The notes under the pieces were generated by a model that worked only from the letters and a program-made list of their open reading frames with translations, searched no databases and had not been told where the DNA came from. A stretch of 64,000 nucleotides of DNA from Bacteroidota bacterium (GTDB lineage: Bacteria; Bacteroidota; Bacteroidia; B-17B0; Aurantibacillaceae). The stretch lies in the NCBI GenBank assembly GCA_016185125.1, contig JACPOC010000026.1, positions 124,001 through 188,000 on the forward strand, written 5' to 3'. This document shows, piece by piece, positions 1 to 7,943 of this stretch. Position 1 is the first letter of the stretch; the number at the start of each line of letters is the position of its first letter. Position numbers and translations under genes: made by a program.

Positions 1-754
1 AAAACAGGGTAAACATACCGGCAAAAAAAATAGTTTGCGGGTGTTTAATTCCGAGATGAATAAAATTTTCGGCGGCAATTGTTCCCATAAGGCCACAGGT
101 TAAAAATGAAGCCAGGCCCTGCGCATTATTTCCCACATACACCTTGCCAAGCCCGGGTAGGATGGTTGAAAGGGCTCCGGCAACAAATGCCGATTTTCGT
201 TTAATCTTTTTATCAATTACGGAAAAAAAATTTAGTTTGTCTACTTCTGACCGAATTAACTGGTTTGTAAATTTTGCTGATTGCACAATGGAATCAAATG
301 CAGTATAATTTTTTTTAAGCAAATACATTCCGGCCAATTCAAAAGTGCGGAGTTCGTTAAGATCTGAACTCGTACTTAAACCGATGTTGTAGAAGTTAGC
401 AATACTGGAATCAACCCGATCCTTTTCGGCATCTATAATACCTGCCAGGTAATGCGCTTTGTAATAAAAGAAAGGCTGGTCAGATACTTCCATAAAATGA
501 ATTCGTGCAGGCTCAGGTTTATTATCGTTATAATAGGCTTGACCAAGAAAAAAATTAATCGAATCCTTATATAAGGTTGCAATTCCTTGTTGCTTAAATA
601 ACTTTTCCCGTTCAAATTCAGCTTCTTTAAATAATTTATTTTTTGAAAGGTGAATGATAAAATTAAAATCGTTAAAGAAGGATTTTTCTTGGTTTTGAGT
701 GAAACCGTAGAAGTTTATACAGAATAAGAGAAAAATAATTATCCGGCTCTTCAT
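1..754 (-). CDS. TPR-like membrane protein, C-terminus cut by window edge
   Basis: Partial gene: 251 codons are open from an ATG at 754-752 to the left edge without a stop. The product starts with a signal peptide (MKSRIIIFLLFCINFYGFTQ). A helical region of about 150 residues follows, with TPR-like spacing (KAHYLAGIIDAEK, LRTFELAGMYLLKKNY). Near the visible end is a Gly-rich hydrophobic stretch (AGALSTILPGLGKVYVGNNA) that resembles the membrane segments of small TM2/DUF5683-like proteins. The start overlaps the yidD stop in an ATGA arrangement, so the two are probably translationally coupled. The function is unknown. The link with yidD suggests a role at the membrane, which is inference. Confidence 0.75.
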   Translation of the reverse strand, partial: MKSRIIIFLLFCINFYGFTQNQEKSFFNDFNFIIHLSKNKLFKEAEFEREKLFKQQGIATLYKDSINFFLGQAYYNDNKPEPARIHFMEVSDQPFFYYKAHYLAGIIDAEKDRVDSSIANFYNIGLSTSSDLNELRTFELAGMYLLKKNYTAFDSIVQSAKFTNQLIRSEVDKLNFFSVIDKKIKRKSAFVAGALSTILPGLGKVYVGNNAQGLASFLTCGLMGTIAAENFIHLGIKHPQTIFFAGMFTLF

Positions 755-1194
755 TTGTTTATATGCAAACGATAATATTCCGGAAGATCCTGCACTTTAC
801 CATTATCGTCAAACATAACAGGATGGAAATCCGCTGAAGATAACTTTGTACAACGCGTAAGTCGATCTGCGGATAAGGCCATCCCTTTTACAAGTCCAAA
901 GGCTCTTATGCTTTGCTTACTGAAGTTGGAGCAGCTTGGGTTAAATGCGCACCCCATCATTATTTGGCGCGATATTACACCCTGATAGAAAAGCAATGCG
1001 CCGCCAAAAAGCAATGAAACAGGATTGTATTTTACAAATGCGTTTTTATTTTTAAAAACGTAATTTACTTTGTGTTTTTTGATAATGGAGGAATCGGTAA
1101 AATTCTTTGCAATTACACTTTGAAAATCTTTTGACGTTTGGCCGACAAAAATACAAGGCAAACATGTTACCACTATTATAAAAAAGAATTTCAA
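751..1194 (-). CDS. yidD: YidD family membrane protein insertion factor, N-terminally extended
   Basis: YidD proteins assist YidC-dependent insertion of inner-membrane proteins. The family core lies at about residues 61-125: LLFYQGVISRQIMMGCAFNP, then PSCSNFSKQSIRAFG and a late Cys (C115). Cysteines 82 and 88 form the usual CxFxPSCS pattern. The protein is 147 residues, against about 70-90 for typical YidD. The extra N-terminus looks like a signal peptide (MKFFFIIVVTCLPCIFVGQT) plus a 40-residue spacer. The start is TTG at 1194-1192, overlapping the stop of the DedA gene by four bases, and no in-frame ATG would preserve the core. The stop overlaps the next gene by ATGA, so three membrane genes are coupled. 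Confidence 0.85.
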   Translation of the reverse strand: MKFFFIIVVTCLPCIFVGQTSKDFQSVIAKNFTDSSIIKKHKVNYVFKNKNAFVKYNPVSLLFGGALLFYQGVISRQIMMGCAFNPSCSNFSKQSIRAFGLVKGMALSADRLTRCTKLSSADFHPVMFDDNGKVQDLPEYYRLHINK

Positions 1195-1826
1195 TGAACA
1201 GTTTTTTTCCGGCTATTAAAATACCCGATAATAATTGGCAACACAGAGACCAAAATAATTCCCAAACATACAAGATCAATGTGCTTTCTGATAAATGCCA
1301 CTTCACCAAGTAAGTAACCGGCAATGGTTAAACTCCCTATCCATAAAGCCCCGCCAAATACATCGTAGGCTACAAACTTTTTGTAATTCATTTCGGCAAC
1401 ACCCGCCGCAAAAGGCGAAAAGGTTCGCACAATGGGTACAAAACGCGCCATAATAATGGCTTTGGTTCCATGCTTTTCAAAAAATAAATGGGTTTTATCA
1501 AGATATTCTTTTTTAATGATAGGCTTGCCTTTTATATTGAGCGTAAATATCCGTAAACCAATTTTTCTTCCCACCCAATAATTACAATTATCGCCAACCA
1601 CAGCGGCTATAAATAAAAGTATAAGTAAATAAGATAAATTTAAATGTCCCGACCTTGCAAATAAACCCGCGGTAAATAATAACGAATCGCCGGGTAAAAA
1701 AGGCATGGCCACCAAACCGGTTTCAATAAAGATAACAAGAAATAAAACAATGTAAATGACCGTGCCGTAATTGGCAAAAAGCCAGTCGAAGTCTAAATGT
1801 AAAATGTGTTTAAAAAGTTCTACCAT
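1191..1826 (-). CDS. DedA family (SNARE-associated/VTT domain) membrane protein
   Basis: This is a 211-residue polytopic membrane protein of the DedA/VTT family, known or proposed to act in undecaprenyl-phosphate or phospholipid flipping across the inner membrane. The family signatures are visible: an N-terminal EtGLVAMPFLPGDSLLFTAG segment, a GDNCNYWVGRKIG motif, and the FxxRFxPxxRxxxPxxAG motif (MARFVPIVRTFSPFAAGVAE). Four to five hydrophobic helices can be seen. It is the first gene of the coupled DedA-YidD-TPR group. The ATG at 1826 has no competing upstream start. The identity of the lipid substrate is not shown by the sequence. Confidence 0.9.
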   Translation of the reverse strand: MVELFKHILHLDFDWLFANYGTVIYIVLFLVIFIETGLVAMPFLPGDSLLFTAGLFARSGHLNLSYLLILLFIAAVVGDNCNYWVGRKIGLRIFTLNIKGKPIIKKEYLDKTHLFFEKHGTKAIIMARFVPIVRTFSPFAAGVAEMNYKKFVAYDVFGGALWIGSLTIAGYLLGEVAFIRKHIDLVCLGIILVSVLPIIIGYFNSRKKTVH

Positions 1827-1828
1827 AG

Positions 1829-1945
1829 TTAGTTTTTAGTTATTAGTGTTTAGTTCTTAATGATTAATACTTAGTTAATAGTTTTTTTGCTTTGTTTTTA
1901 ATAGGATGTCTTATTATTAAAAACTAAAAACTTAACATTAAAAAC
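1829..1945. repeat. AT-rich inverted repeat of TTAGTTTTTAGT type
   Basis: The gap between the rhodanese gene and the DedA start carries TTAGTTTTTAGT-like units (1829-1858) and, further on, their near reverse complement AAAAACTAAAAACTTA with another AAAAACT unit (1916-1945). The arms could pair across about 60 bases. A similar ACTAAAAACTAA string occurs at 14308-14340. It may act as a weak terminator or be a dispersed intergenic repeat. Only the inverted arrangement is directly seen. Confidence 0.5.
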
Positions 1946-1972
1946 TCTTTTAATCTATTATTTAAAAATTCT

Positions 1973-2278
1973 TTACAATCCAATTTCTTCAATGTACGCA
2001 AGAATTCCGCCTTTTAAATTATACAAATTTGTAAAGCCATGTTGTGCTTCCAACGCTTGAATTACGCTTGCGCTTCTTTTACCGCTGCGGCAATGAATCA
2101 CAACTTTCTTATCTTTCGAGATCTTATCCACGTTTTCCATCACTTCTCCCATTGGAATTAACTCTCCGCTTAAATTCGCCTCGTCAAATTCATGCTCTTC
2201 GCGCACATCTATTAACTGATAGTCGGCCTTGCTGTCTTTTAATTCTTTTAATTCCTTTACTGTTACTTCTTTGATCAT
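1973..2278 (-). CDS. Single-domain rhodanese-like sulfurtransferase
   Basis: This is a 101-residue protein that is almost entirely one rhodanese domain. The active-site loop is C63-R-S-G-K-R, preceded by VVIHC, and the N-terminal CH2A-type motif YQLIDVREEHEF is present. Single-domain rhodaneses carry persulfide on this cysteine and act as sulfur donors or thiol sulfurtransferases in the cytoplasm. There is no signal peptide. It lies 18 bp downstream of the phosphosulfolactate synthase gene on the same strand, so a link to sulfur metabolism is possible but unproven. Confidence 0.9.
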   Translation of the reverse strand: MIKEVTVKELKELKDSKADYQLIDVREEHEFDEANLSGELIPMGEVMENVDKISKDKKVVIHCRSGKRSASVIQALEAQHGFTNLYNLKGGILAYIEEIGL

Positions 2279-2296
2279 ACTATTTATTTTTCAAAA

Positions 2297-3091
2297 TTAT
2301 TTTATTTCCTGTTTCATCTCTTCCGGAAGAAATGTAAAAAATGTATCGCCCCTCAATCCCAAACGCAATGTTTCTAAAGGAATCACATCATCTACTCCAA
2401 TATTACCAACATTTACGTTAGCTCCAAAGAGTTTTAAAAAATATACCTGCTGACTCTTTTGCGGCGTTTCCCAGATAATGTTTTCGATCTTCACTTTATT
2501 TACAATCCGACTGATCAACATCGTGTGTGCGCTTCCGTTCTTATGAAAAATACCCACCGTTCCGCTTTCACGGGCTTCGGCAATTACTTTAAAAGCACCA
2601 GCTTCCAGTTCGCTCTGCATCATCTTAATCCAGCGTGCCGGATGTATAATTACGCCCTCTTCCTTACTTCCTACCTCACTTAACACCGTAAAATATTTGG
2701 CAAGTCTTGTAATATATTCACATTTTTTATCATGATCCAGTTCAATGCTTCCATCGCTTACCTCAGCGGCATCACAACCCAGATCAGTTATGTATTTAAT
2801 ATAATCATCAAATTTATTACGTACCAAAAAGGCTTCCATCAAAGTGCCGCCTACATAAACTTTAATACCGGCTTTCTTATAAAGCGCAACCTTTTCCTTT
2901 ACATTTTTTGAAACAATCGAAGTTCCAAATCCTAATTTTATAAAGTCAATGTAATCAGAGCTTGAGCTGATCATGTCTTCGGCCTGTCTTAAGCTAATGC
3001 CTTTATCCATAACCATTGTTACACCATTTGTTCGGGAACCCGTAGTGCGTTCGGGCAAATGTGATAAATTAAAATTATAATTACCTGACAT
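2297..3091 (-). CDS. Phosphosulfolactate synthase (ComA family)
   Basis: ComA-type enzymes add sulfite to phosphoenolpyruvate to give (R)-phosphosulfolactate. The 264-residue protein shows the family TIM-barrel pattern: MVMDKGISLRQAEDM, DFIKLGFGTSIV, KVYVGGTLMEAF, AAEVSDGSIEL and a C-terminal VNVGNIGVDDVIPLETLRLG. In methanogens this is the first step to coenzyme M. In Bacteroidota it could feed sulfolactate or cysteate, the precursor of sulfonolipids, but no later gene of such a route is in the window. It follows the TPR gene by 2 bp and precedes a rhodanese. Confidence 0.88.
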   Translation of the reverse strand: MSGNYNFNLSHLPERTTGSRTNGVTMVMDKGISLRQAEDMISSSSDYIDFIKLGFGTSIVSKNVKEKVALYKKAGIKVYVGGTLMEAFLVRNKFDDYIKYITDLGCDAAEVSDGSIELDHDKKCEYITRLAKYFTVLSEVGSKEEGVIIHPARWIKMMQSELEAGAFKVIAEARESGTVGIFHKNGSAHTMLISRIVNKVKIENIIWETPQKSQQVYFLKLFGANVNVGNIGVDDVIPLETLRLGLRGDTFFTFLPEEMKQEIK

Positions 3092-3093
3092 AT

Positions 3094-4506
3094 TTATTTT
3101 TTATAATGAGATATTAAGTTCAACAATTCGTTATCAAGCTTTAATATGGGCGCATATTCAAATATAGTTTCGTGCTTGCTGTAATCCAGTTCCAGTGCTT
3201 TGGTAAAATACTCGAGCGATTCTTTTCTGCTCTGTTTTTCCAGCAAAATAACTCCCATTCGGTAATATAACTCGGCTACTTCCGGAAAGTACTTTATCCC
3301 TTCACTCAACGCTTCAATAGCATCTTTCATATAACCCGCATCGTGCAGTAGTTTGCTGTAATCAAGCCAAACATCGTAATCGGCGTAATCCAGTTCTATT
3401 ACCCGTTGGTAGGCCATGGCCGCTTCTTCATGAAAACCAAGCTTTTGCTGAACTTCGGCAAATACATACCAATACTCCGCATCGTTAGGGTTTATTTCTA
3501 TTGCCTTTTTTATATAATGAATTCCTTCTGTTAAACGGTTCATCGCGTCCAGCACCACACCAATTCCCAACCAGGCATCGCCGTTTGCAGGATCAAGCTT
3601 CACGCACTTATTGTAATTTACGAGCGCATCTTCAAAGAGATTTAAATTCTCATAACATTCGCCAATGTAATAATAAGTGGTGGGATCATGTTCTTCGTAT
3701 TTAAACGTTTCTTTATAAACTTCAATAGCATCTAAATACTTGCCTAATTGAGCCAAGGCGTTTGCCTTGTTAAAATAAGCCGACCCAAACTGTTCGTTAA
3801 TGGCCAGCGCGTAATCATAAGCCTCCACCGCTTTTTCGTATAAACCTACTCTGCCATAAGATAAACCTAAATTAAACCAGGCATAATAACTATATGGGTG
3901 ATTATCAATGTATTGCTCAAAAAAAGCAACAGCTTCGTCCGATTTTCCGGTAAGATCAAACGACAGCGATAATTCATTTAAAGCTACTTCGTTCTTCGGA
4001 TTCAATTTAATGGCTTTTTTAAGATAATAAAGCGCGTCATCGGGTTTATCTTCATTTAAAAATTCAATGCCTAATGCTACATAAACCTCATCTTTATATT
4101 CGGCAAGGGGGATTGCATTTTTAAAATTTTCAATAGCCTGCTCACCTAAACCCATTTGGCTGTAAATATAACCGCGAGCCATGTAAAGCTCAAAATTACT
4201 TTGCTCAATCTGCTCCACTTCATTTAAAATAGTTAGGGCTTCATGCGTATAATGTTGAGTAGAAAGGTATTGCGCGTAACGGATCTTTATAATACTGGAA
4301 TAAGGAAAACGCTCCAATCCATAATCAATGGCTTTTTTTGCCAAATCGTAATTTAACCATTGAAGGTAATAGTCTATAATTTCTTCTAATTCATCGGCAT
4401 CAAAAAACTCAGGCTGATTGTTGGTCAGCATATCCTCAAACCGTTTTAAATTCTTTTCAAACTCTTTATCGTGCTGCCCCTCCGCATCTTCATTAAATTC
4501 ACTCAT
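3094..4506 (-). CDS. Large cytoplasmic tetratricopeptide repeat protein
   Basis: The 470-residue protein has no signal peptide and is built almost wholly of TPR units from about residue 45 to 455. Clear examples are YIYSQMGLGEQAIENFKNAI, DALYYLKKAIKLNPKNEVAL, YYAWFNLGLSYGRVGLYEKA and DALVNYNKCVKLDPANGDAW. The N-terminus is acidic (NEDAEGQHDKEFEK). TPR arrays are protein-protein scaffolds and the partner is unknown. The gene is followed after 2 bp by the ComA-family gene, so the two are probably one transcript. Its start faces the non-coding stretch 4507-4920. Confidence 0.88.
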   Translation of the reverse strand: MSEFNEDAEGQHDKEFEKNLKRFEDMLTNNQPEFFDADELEEIIDYYLQWLNYDLAKKAIDYGLERFPYSSIIKIRYAQYLSTQHYTHEALTILNEVEQIEQSNFELYMARGYIYSQMGLGEQAIENFKNAIPLAEYKDEVYVALGIEFLNEDKPDDALYYLKKAIKLNPKNEVALNELSLSFDLTGKSDEAVAFFEQYIDNHPYSYYAWFNLGLSYGRVGLYEKAVEAYDYALAINEQFGSAYFNKANALAQLGKYLDAIEVYKETFKYEEHDPTTYYYIGECYENLNLFEDALVNYNKCVKLDPANGDAWLGIGVVLDAMNRLTEGIHYIKKAIEINPNDAEYWYVFAEVQQKLGFHEEAAMAYQRVIELDYADYDVWLDYSKLLHDAGYMKDAIEALSEGIKYFPEVAELYYRMGVILLEKQSRKESLEYFTKALELDYSKHETIFEYAPILKLDNELLNLISHYKK

Positions 4507-4920
4507 AATCTCTAATAAAGATTAAAGTTACGAGATTTATTTTAGTTAAAACCGTGATTTTTTATAAAATTTATTTAAAGAATCCGGTAAATGGTTGTTT
4601 TTTTGGGCGGCAGCCGGGCCATTACGGGCTTCGCTTCGCTGCGGCCTCCTCGGTCTGCCTTTCAGGACAGCCCTGCGGTGGCTAAACCCTGCATGTCCCT
4701 GCCGCGGCATTTGCCTTTTCTTCCATGCAGCTCTCGATACAATTATCCGCTCCGTACAAATTTACTCGAGCTCACATAAAGCATACTATCTTTATCAATC
4801 ATAAAATCTGCTGAATCAGCTTATCTGCGCGCCACCCAAAATACCATAAACTGTTTAAAACTTTGTAAAAAGCGAGCTTGGTTTTTGTTTATAAGACACA
4901 TTTTTAAGCTACTTTAAATT
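4507..4920. other. Long intergenic region, no gene recognised
   Basis: This is the longest non-coding gap in the window (414 bp), lying between a leftward TPR gene and a rightward VOC gene, so both promoters should be here. The outer parts are AT-rich. The middle (about 4605-4740) is strikingly GC-rich and is described separately. Two overlapping plus-strand reading frames of 62-69 codons across it have no recognisable protein features and a composition driven by the GC-rich island, so I do not call them genes. No clear TAnnTTTG promoter element was identified. Confidence 0.6.
4605..4735. repeat. GC-rich, structured intergenic island (possible dispersed repeat or ncRNA)
   Basis: About 130 bases of high GC interrupt AT-rich intergenic DNA. 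GCGGCAG at 4607-4613 can pair with CTGCCGC at 4699-4705, closing the element. CAGGACA at 4663-4669 can pair with TGTCC(C)TG at 4694-4701 with one bulge, although this competes with the closing stem. CAGG/CCTG around 4663-4675 forms an alternative small hairpin, and GCCGCGGC at 4701-4708 is palindromic. It does not look like a tRNA, rRNA fragment or known riboswitch to me. The composition suggests an inserted mobile repeat or a structured RNA. Confidence 0.5.
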
Positions 4921-5388
4921 ATGTTTTTTAAACGCAATAAACATACCGAAGAGCAGCCCCCCGCCAATACTTCCCCTAAAAAATCCTTTTTAGTGTGGCT
5001 CGAAATTGGCGTAACCGATATGACCCGCTCATCCCGCTTTTACGAAGCGGTCTTTATGATAAAAACCGATGTTAAGAATTTTTCCAATGGAAAGATCGGC
5101 ACCTTTTACAAAGATAATATCTGTCTGAATGTCTGTTTAAAAGAAAAGGGAAAAGCTGCGAATTCTAACACAGTAAAGCCCACTTTTTTTGTAAGTGTAA
5201 TATCTGAAGTAATGCTTAATGTTGAAAAACACGGAGGAAAAATTGTTTCGCCACCCGAATTATTACGCCAGCAGAATGAAAAAGGTGAAACACTTATTGG
5301 AGCTAATTTAATTGACAACCATTTGGGCTATATGGCCGAAATAACCGACCCTGACGGAAACGCTATTCTAGTTTACGCGCATTCATAA
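4921..5388 (+). CDS. VOC family protein (glyoxalase/bleomycin-resistance fold)
   Basis: The 155-residue protein carries one vicinal-oxygen-chelate domain: WLEIGVTDMTRSSRFYEAVF at about 27-46 and the C-terminal YMAEITDPDGNAILVYAHS, with the usual DPDGN turn. The first 25 residues are charged and disordered (NKHTEEQPPANTSPKKS). Proteins of this kind in Bacteroidota are usually uncharacterised cytoplasmic enzymes or binding proteins, and the sequence does not show the substrate. The gene stands alone between two non-coding stretches. The ATG directly precedes a Lys/Arg-rich start and no better start was seen. Confidence 0.85.
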   Translation: MFFKRNKHTEEQPPANTSPKKSFLVWLEIGVTDMTRSSRFYEAVFMIKTDVKNFSNGKIGTFYKDNICLNVCLKEKGKAANSNTVKPTFFVSVISEVMLNVEKHGGKIVSPPELLRQQNEKGETLIGANLIDNHLGYMAEITDPDGNAILVYAHS

Positions 5389-5394
5389 CCTCGG

Positions 5395-5640
5395 TTAATC
5401 AAACGCAGAGTTTCGGAGACACTAAAGCGCAAGAAAAATCTTTTAAATCTGCTAAATTCGTGTTGTCAGTGTGCCTACTATTTCTCCCAGAGATAAGCAA
5501 AGTTTTTCGCGGAGATCGCTGAGCATAACCTGTCGAAAAATAAGGCATCTATGTTTAATCTAAATTTTCTATGTCTCCATGTGAATTATATGGTTTCCCT
5601 AATTTAACGCAGAGTTCAGTAGACAATAAGGCACAGCAAT
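5395..5640. repeat. Degenerate AACGCAGAGTT-type direct repeats
   Basis: Two partial copies share AACGCAGAGTT followed by a purine-rich tail: one begins near 5402 (then TCGGAGACACTAAAGCGC) and one near 5598 (then CAGTAGACAATAAGGCAC). Between them, around 5493-5523, CCAGAGATAAGCAAAG and TTCGCGGAGATCGCTGAG look like further degraded relatives. No open reading frame is supported. This resembles the decayed GCAGAG-rich intergenic repeats found in many environmental bacterial genomes. Both ends abut genes and no insertion-sequence ends were found. Confidence 0.5.
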
Positions 5641-5645
5641 TTAAA

Positions 5646-6788
5646 CTACGATGCCATCACCTGACGTGAAATAACAATGCGTTGTACTTCACTGGTTCCT
5701 TCGTATATCTGAGTAATTTTTGCGTCGCGCATTAAGCGCTCCACATGATACTCTTTTACATAACCGTAACCACCATGGATTTGTACAGCTTCGGTAGTAA
5801 CCCACATAGCGGTTTCGCTGGCAAATACTTTAGCCATGGCGCTTTCTTTGTCCATAGGCAAATGATTATCTTTTAACCAAGCTGCACGATAAATCAATAA
5901 ACGCGATGCTTCAATTTTTGTAGCCATATCAGCCAGTTTAAACTGAATGATCTGATGCTTGCTAATCTCTTTACCAAAGGCTTTTCTTTCTTTTGAATAT
6001 TGTAAAGCCAATTCATATGCGCCGCTGGCAATTCCCAATGCTTGAGAAGCAATACCAATACGACCGCCGCTTAATGTTTTCATGGCAAATTTAAAACCGA
6101 ATCCTTCTTCGCCAATTCTGTTTTCTTTTAAAACCTTAACATTCTCAAACATTAAAGAGTGCGTATCGCTTCCGCGGATACCCATTTTATTTTCTTTAGG
6201 TCCAATTACAAAACCAGGAGCTCCTTTTTCAATAATTAAACAATTAATGCCACGGTGTCCGGCTTCTACATTTGTTTGAACCATCACCAGGTAAATGGAG
6301 GCGCTGCTCCCATTGGTTATCCAGTTTTTTGTACCGTTCACCAAATAATGATCGCCTTTATCAACAGCCGTTGTTCTTTGCGAAGTGGCATCACTTCCTG
6401 CTTCCGGCTCGCTTAAGCAAAAGGCGCCTATTTTTTCGCCTTTAGCTAAAGGCACTAAATATTTTTGTTTTTGTTCCTCTGTTCCAAATTGTTCAAGTCC
6501 CCAACAAACCAAAGAGTTGTTTACGCTCATCACTACACTGCAACTGGCGTCAACTTTACTTATTTCTTCCATGGCAAGCACATAAGAAATAGCGTCCATT
6601 CCTCCTCCGCCGTATTTTGGGTCCACCATCATTCCTAAAAATCCAAGCTCGCCCATTTTTTTTATCTGCTCCGCAGGAAACTTCTGCTGCTCATCGCGCT
6701 CAATTACGCCCGGCTTTAATTCGTTTTGTGCAAATTCGCGAGCCGCTTTTTGTATCATTAAATGTTCTTCAGATAATTCAAAGTGCAT
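5646..6788 (-). CDS. Short-chain acyl-CoA dehydrogenase
   Basis: This FAD flavoprotein oxidises acyl-CoA to trans-2-enoyl-CoA in fatty-acid or amino-acid breakdown. All three regions of the family are present in 380 residues: the helical N-domain (FELSEEHLMIQKAAREFAQN), the central FAD/substrate motif (GAFCLSEPEAGSDATSQRTT) and the C-domain. The likely catalytic base is Glu363 in QIYEGTSEVQR, the position used by short-chain and butyryl-CoA dehydrogenases. The gene is monocistronic and divergent from anmK. A TAnnTTTG promoter element lies 40 bases upstream of its ATG. Confidence 0.95.
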   Translation of the reverse strand: MHFELSEEHLMIQKAAREFAQNELKPGVIERDEQQKFPAEQIKKMGELGFLGMMVDPKYGGGGMDAISYVLAMEEISKVDASCSVVMSVNNSLVCWGLEQFGTEEQKQKYLVPLAKGEKIGAFCLSEPEAGSDATSQRTTAVDKGDHYLVNGTKNWITNGSSASIYLVMVQTNVEAGHRGINCLIIEKGAPGFVIGPKENKMGIRGSDTHSLMFENVKVLKENRIGEEGFGFKFAMKTLSGGRIGIASQALGIASGAYELALQYSKERKAFGKEISKHQIIQFKLADMATKIEASRLLIYRAAWLKDNHLPMDKESAMAKVFASETAMWVTTEAVQIHGGYGYVKEYHVERLMRDAKITQIYEGTSEVQRIVISRQVMAS

Positions 6789-6829
6789 GGTAATTATTTT
6801 TAGGATTTATAGTATTTTTAGTAACCTTG

Positions 6830-6864
6830 CAAATATATACGATTTAACGCATCAAAGCAACAAA
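6830..6864 (-). promoter_or_regulatory. Promoter for the acyl-CoA dehydrogenase gene
   Basis: Read on the minus strand, TATATTTG (6837-6830) matches the Bacteroidota -7 element TAnnTTTG. Upstream TTG (6860-6858, 20-base spacer) or TTTG (6864-6861, 23-base spacer) could serve as -33. A start site near 6824 would give a leader of about 35 bases. It overlaps the anmK leader on the other strand. Confidence 0.55.
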
Positions 6865-6890
6865 ATTTGGATAAGTCTGTTTCAAACAAA

Positions 6891-7943
6891 ATGACAATTT
6901 TAGGTGTCATGAGTGGCACCTCCCTCGATGGGCTTGACCTTGCCGTTTGCGAGTTTGAACAGCAATCAGGACTTTACAAGTATAATATCCTTAAAGCAAA
7001 AACCATTGCATACGACAAAACCTGGAAAGGCGCACTTGAAAACGCCTGTACTTTGGGAGCGGAAAAGTATTTCAGGCTGCATCATAATTACGGAAAATAC
7101 ATTGCCGAAGAGATCAATAAATTTATAGGCGAACATAACCTCAGTCCCGATGCGATTGCTTCACACGGACATACTATTTTTCATCAGCCCAATTTAGGCT
7201 TCACTACTCAAATTGGCTGCGGTGCAACAATAGCGGCTTTAACAAAAACCACAACCGTATGCGATTTCAGAAGTCTTGATGTGGCTAACGGCGGAGAGGG
7301 TGCACCGCTTGTTCCGGTAGGCGATCAATTACTGTTTGGTGACTACGATTCGTGTTTGAACATTGGGGGCATTGCCAATATTTCTTATAAAACAAACAAC
7401 AACTATAAAGCCTTTGATATTTGTTTTGCCAACATGGCGCTGAATTATCTGGCGGAAAAACTGGGTAAGGCCTACGATGAAAACGGAGATTTGGCCAGAT
7501 CAGGAAGGCCGGATGAAAAACTGCTGAGTGAATTAACCGGTGCGTTTAAGAACGAAAACAATTATTCGTTATCAAGAGAAGTGTTTGAAAAAACCACTGT
7601 TGCTGTTTTAAACAACCCTAAACTTTCAATAGAAGATCAACTCACTACTTTTTGCGTGTATGCGGGAAACGAAATAGCTAATGTGCTTACGGAGCACCAT
7701 TTAAAAAATGTATTGATTACGGGAGGAGGAGCATATAACGCGTATCTGATCAATTGTATTCGCAATAATTTTAAGGGAGAGGTAGTGATACCGCCGGATG
7801 AAATCATTCAATTTAAAGAAGCCCTGATCTTTGCTTTTTTAGGATATCTGCGATTGAATACTAAAATAAACACTTTAAGCTCGGTTACCGGTGCGACAAC
7901 AGATAGTTCAGGAGGAGCGGTTTATTTATTCAATAAGATATGA
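6891..7943 (+). CDS. anmK: Anhydro-N-acetylmuramic acid kinase
   Basis: AnmK phosphorylates and opens 1,6-anhydro-MurNAc released during peptidoglycan recycling, giving MurNAc-6-phosphate. The ATP-binding signature GVMSGTSLDGLDLAV is at the N-terminus. GHTIFHQPN, NIGGIANIS, CFANMALNYLAEKLG and LITGGGAYNAYL are all family positions. I chose the ATG at 6891 (350 residues), four residues before the signature. An in-frame TTG at 6867 would add eight residues but sits in the -33 region of the divergent gene. The stop overlaps the start of a DUF2442-type pseudogene. Confidence 0.92.
   Translation: MTILGVMSGTSLDGLDLAVCEFEQQSGLYKYNILKAKTIAYDKTWKGALENACTLGAEKYFRLHHNYGKYIAEEINKFIGEHNLSPDAIASHGHTIFHQPNLGFTTQIGCGATIAALTKTTTVCDFRSLDVANGGEGAPLVPVGDQLLFGDYDSCLNIGGIANISYKTNNNYKAFDICFANMALNYLAEKLGKAYDENGDLARSGRPDEKLLSELTGAFKNENNYSLSREVFEKTTVAVLNNPKLSIEDQLTTFCVYAGNEIANVLTEHHLKNVLITGGGAYNAYLINCIRNNFKGEVVIPPDEIIQFKEALIFAFLGYLRLNTKINTLSSVTGATTDSSGGAVYLFNKI

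Noticed and set aside
4591-4804. Two overlapping plus-strand frames of 62 and 69 codons in the 4507-4920 gap
   Set aside because: They follow the GC-rich island, have no protein features, and their composition is that of a structured repeat.
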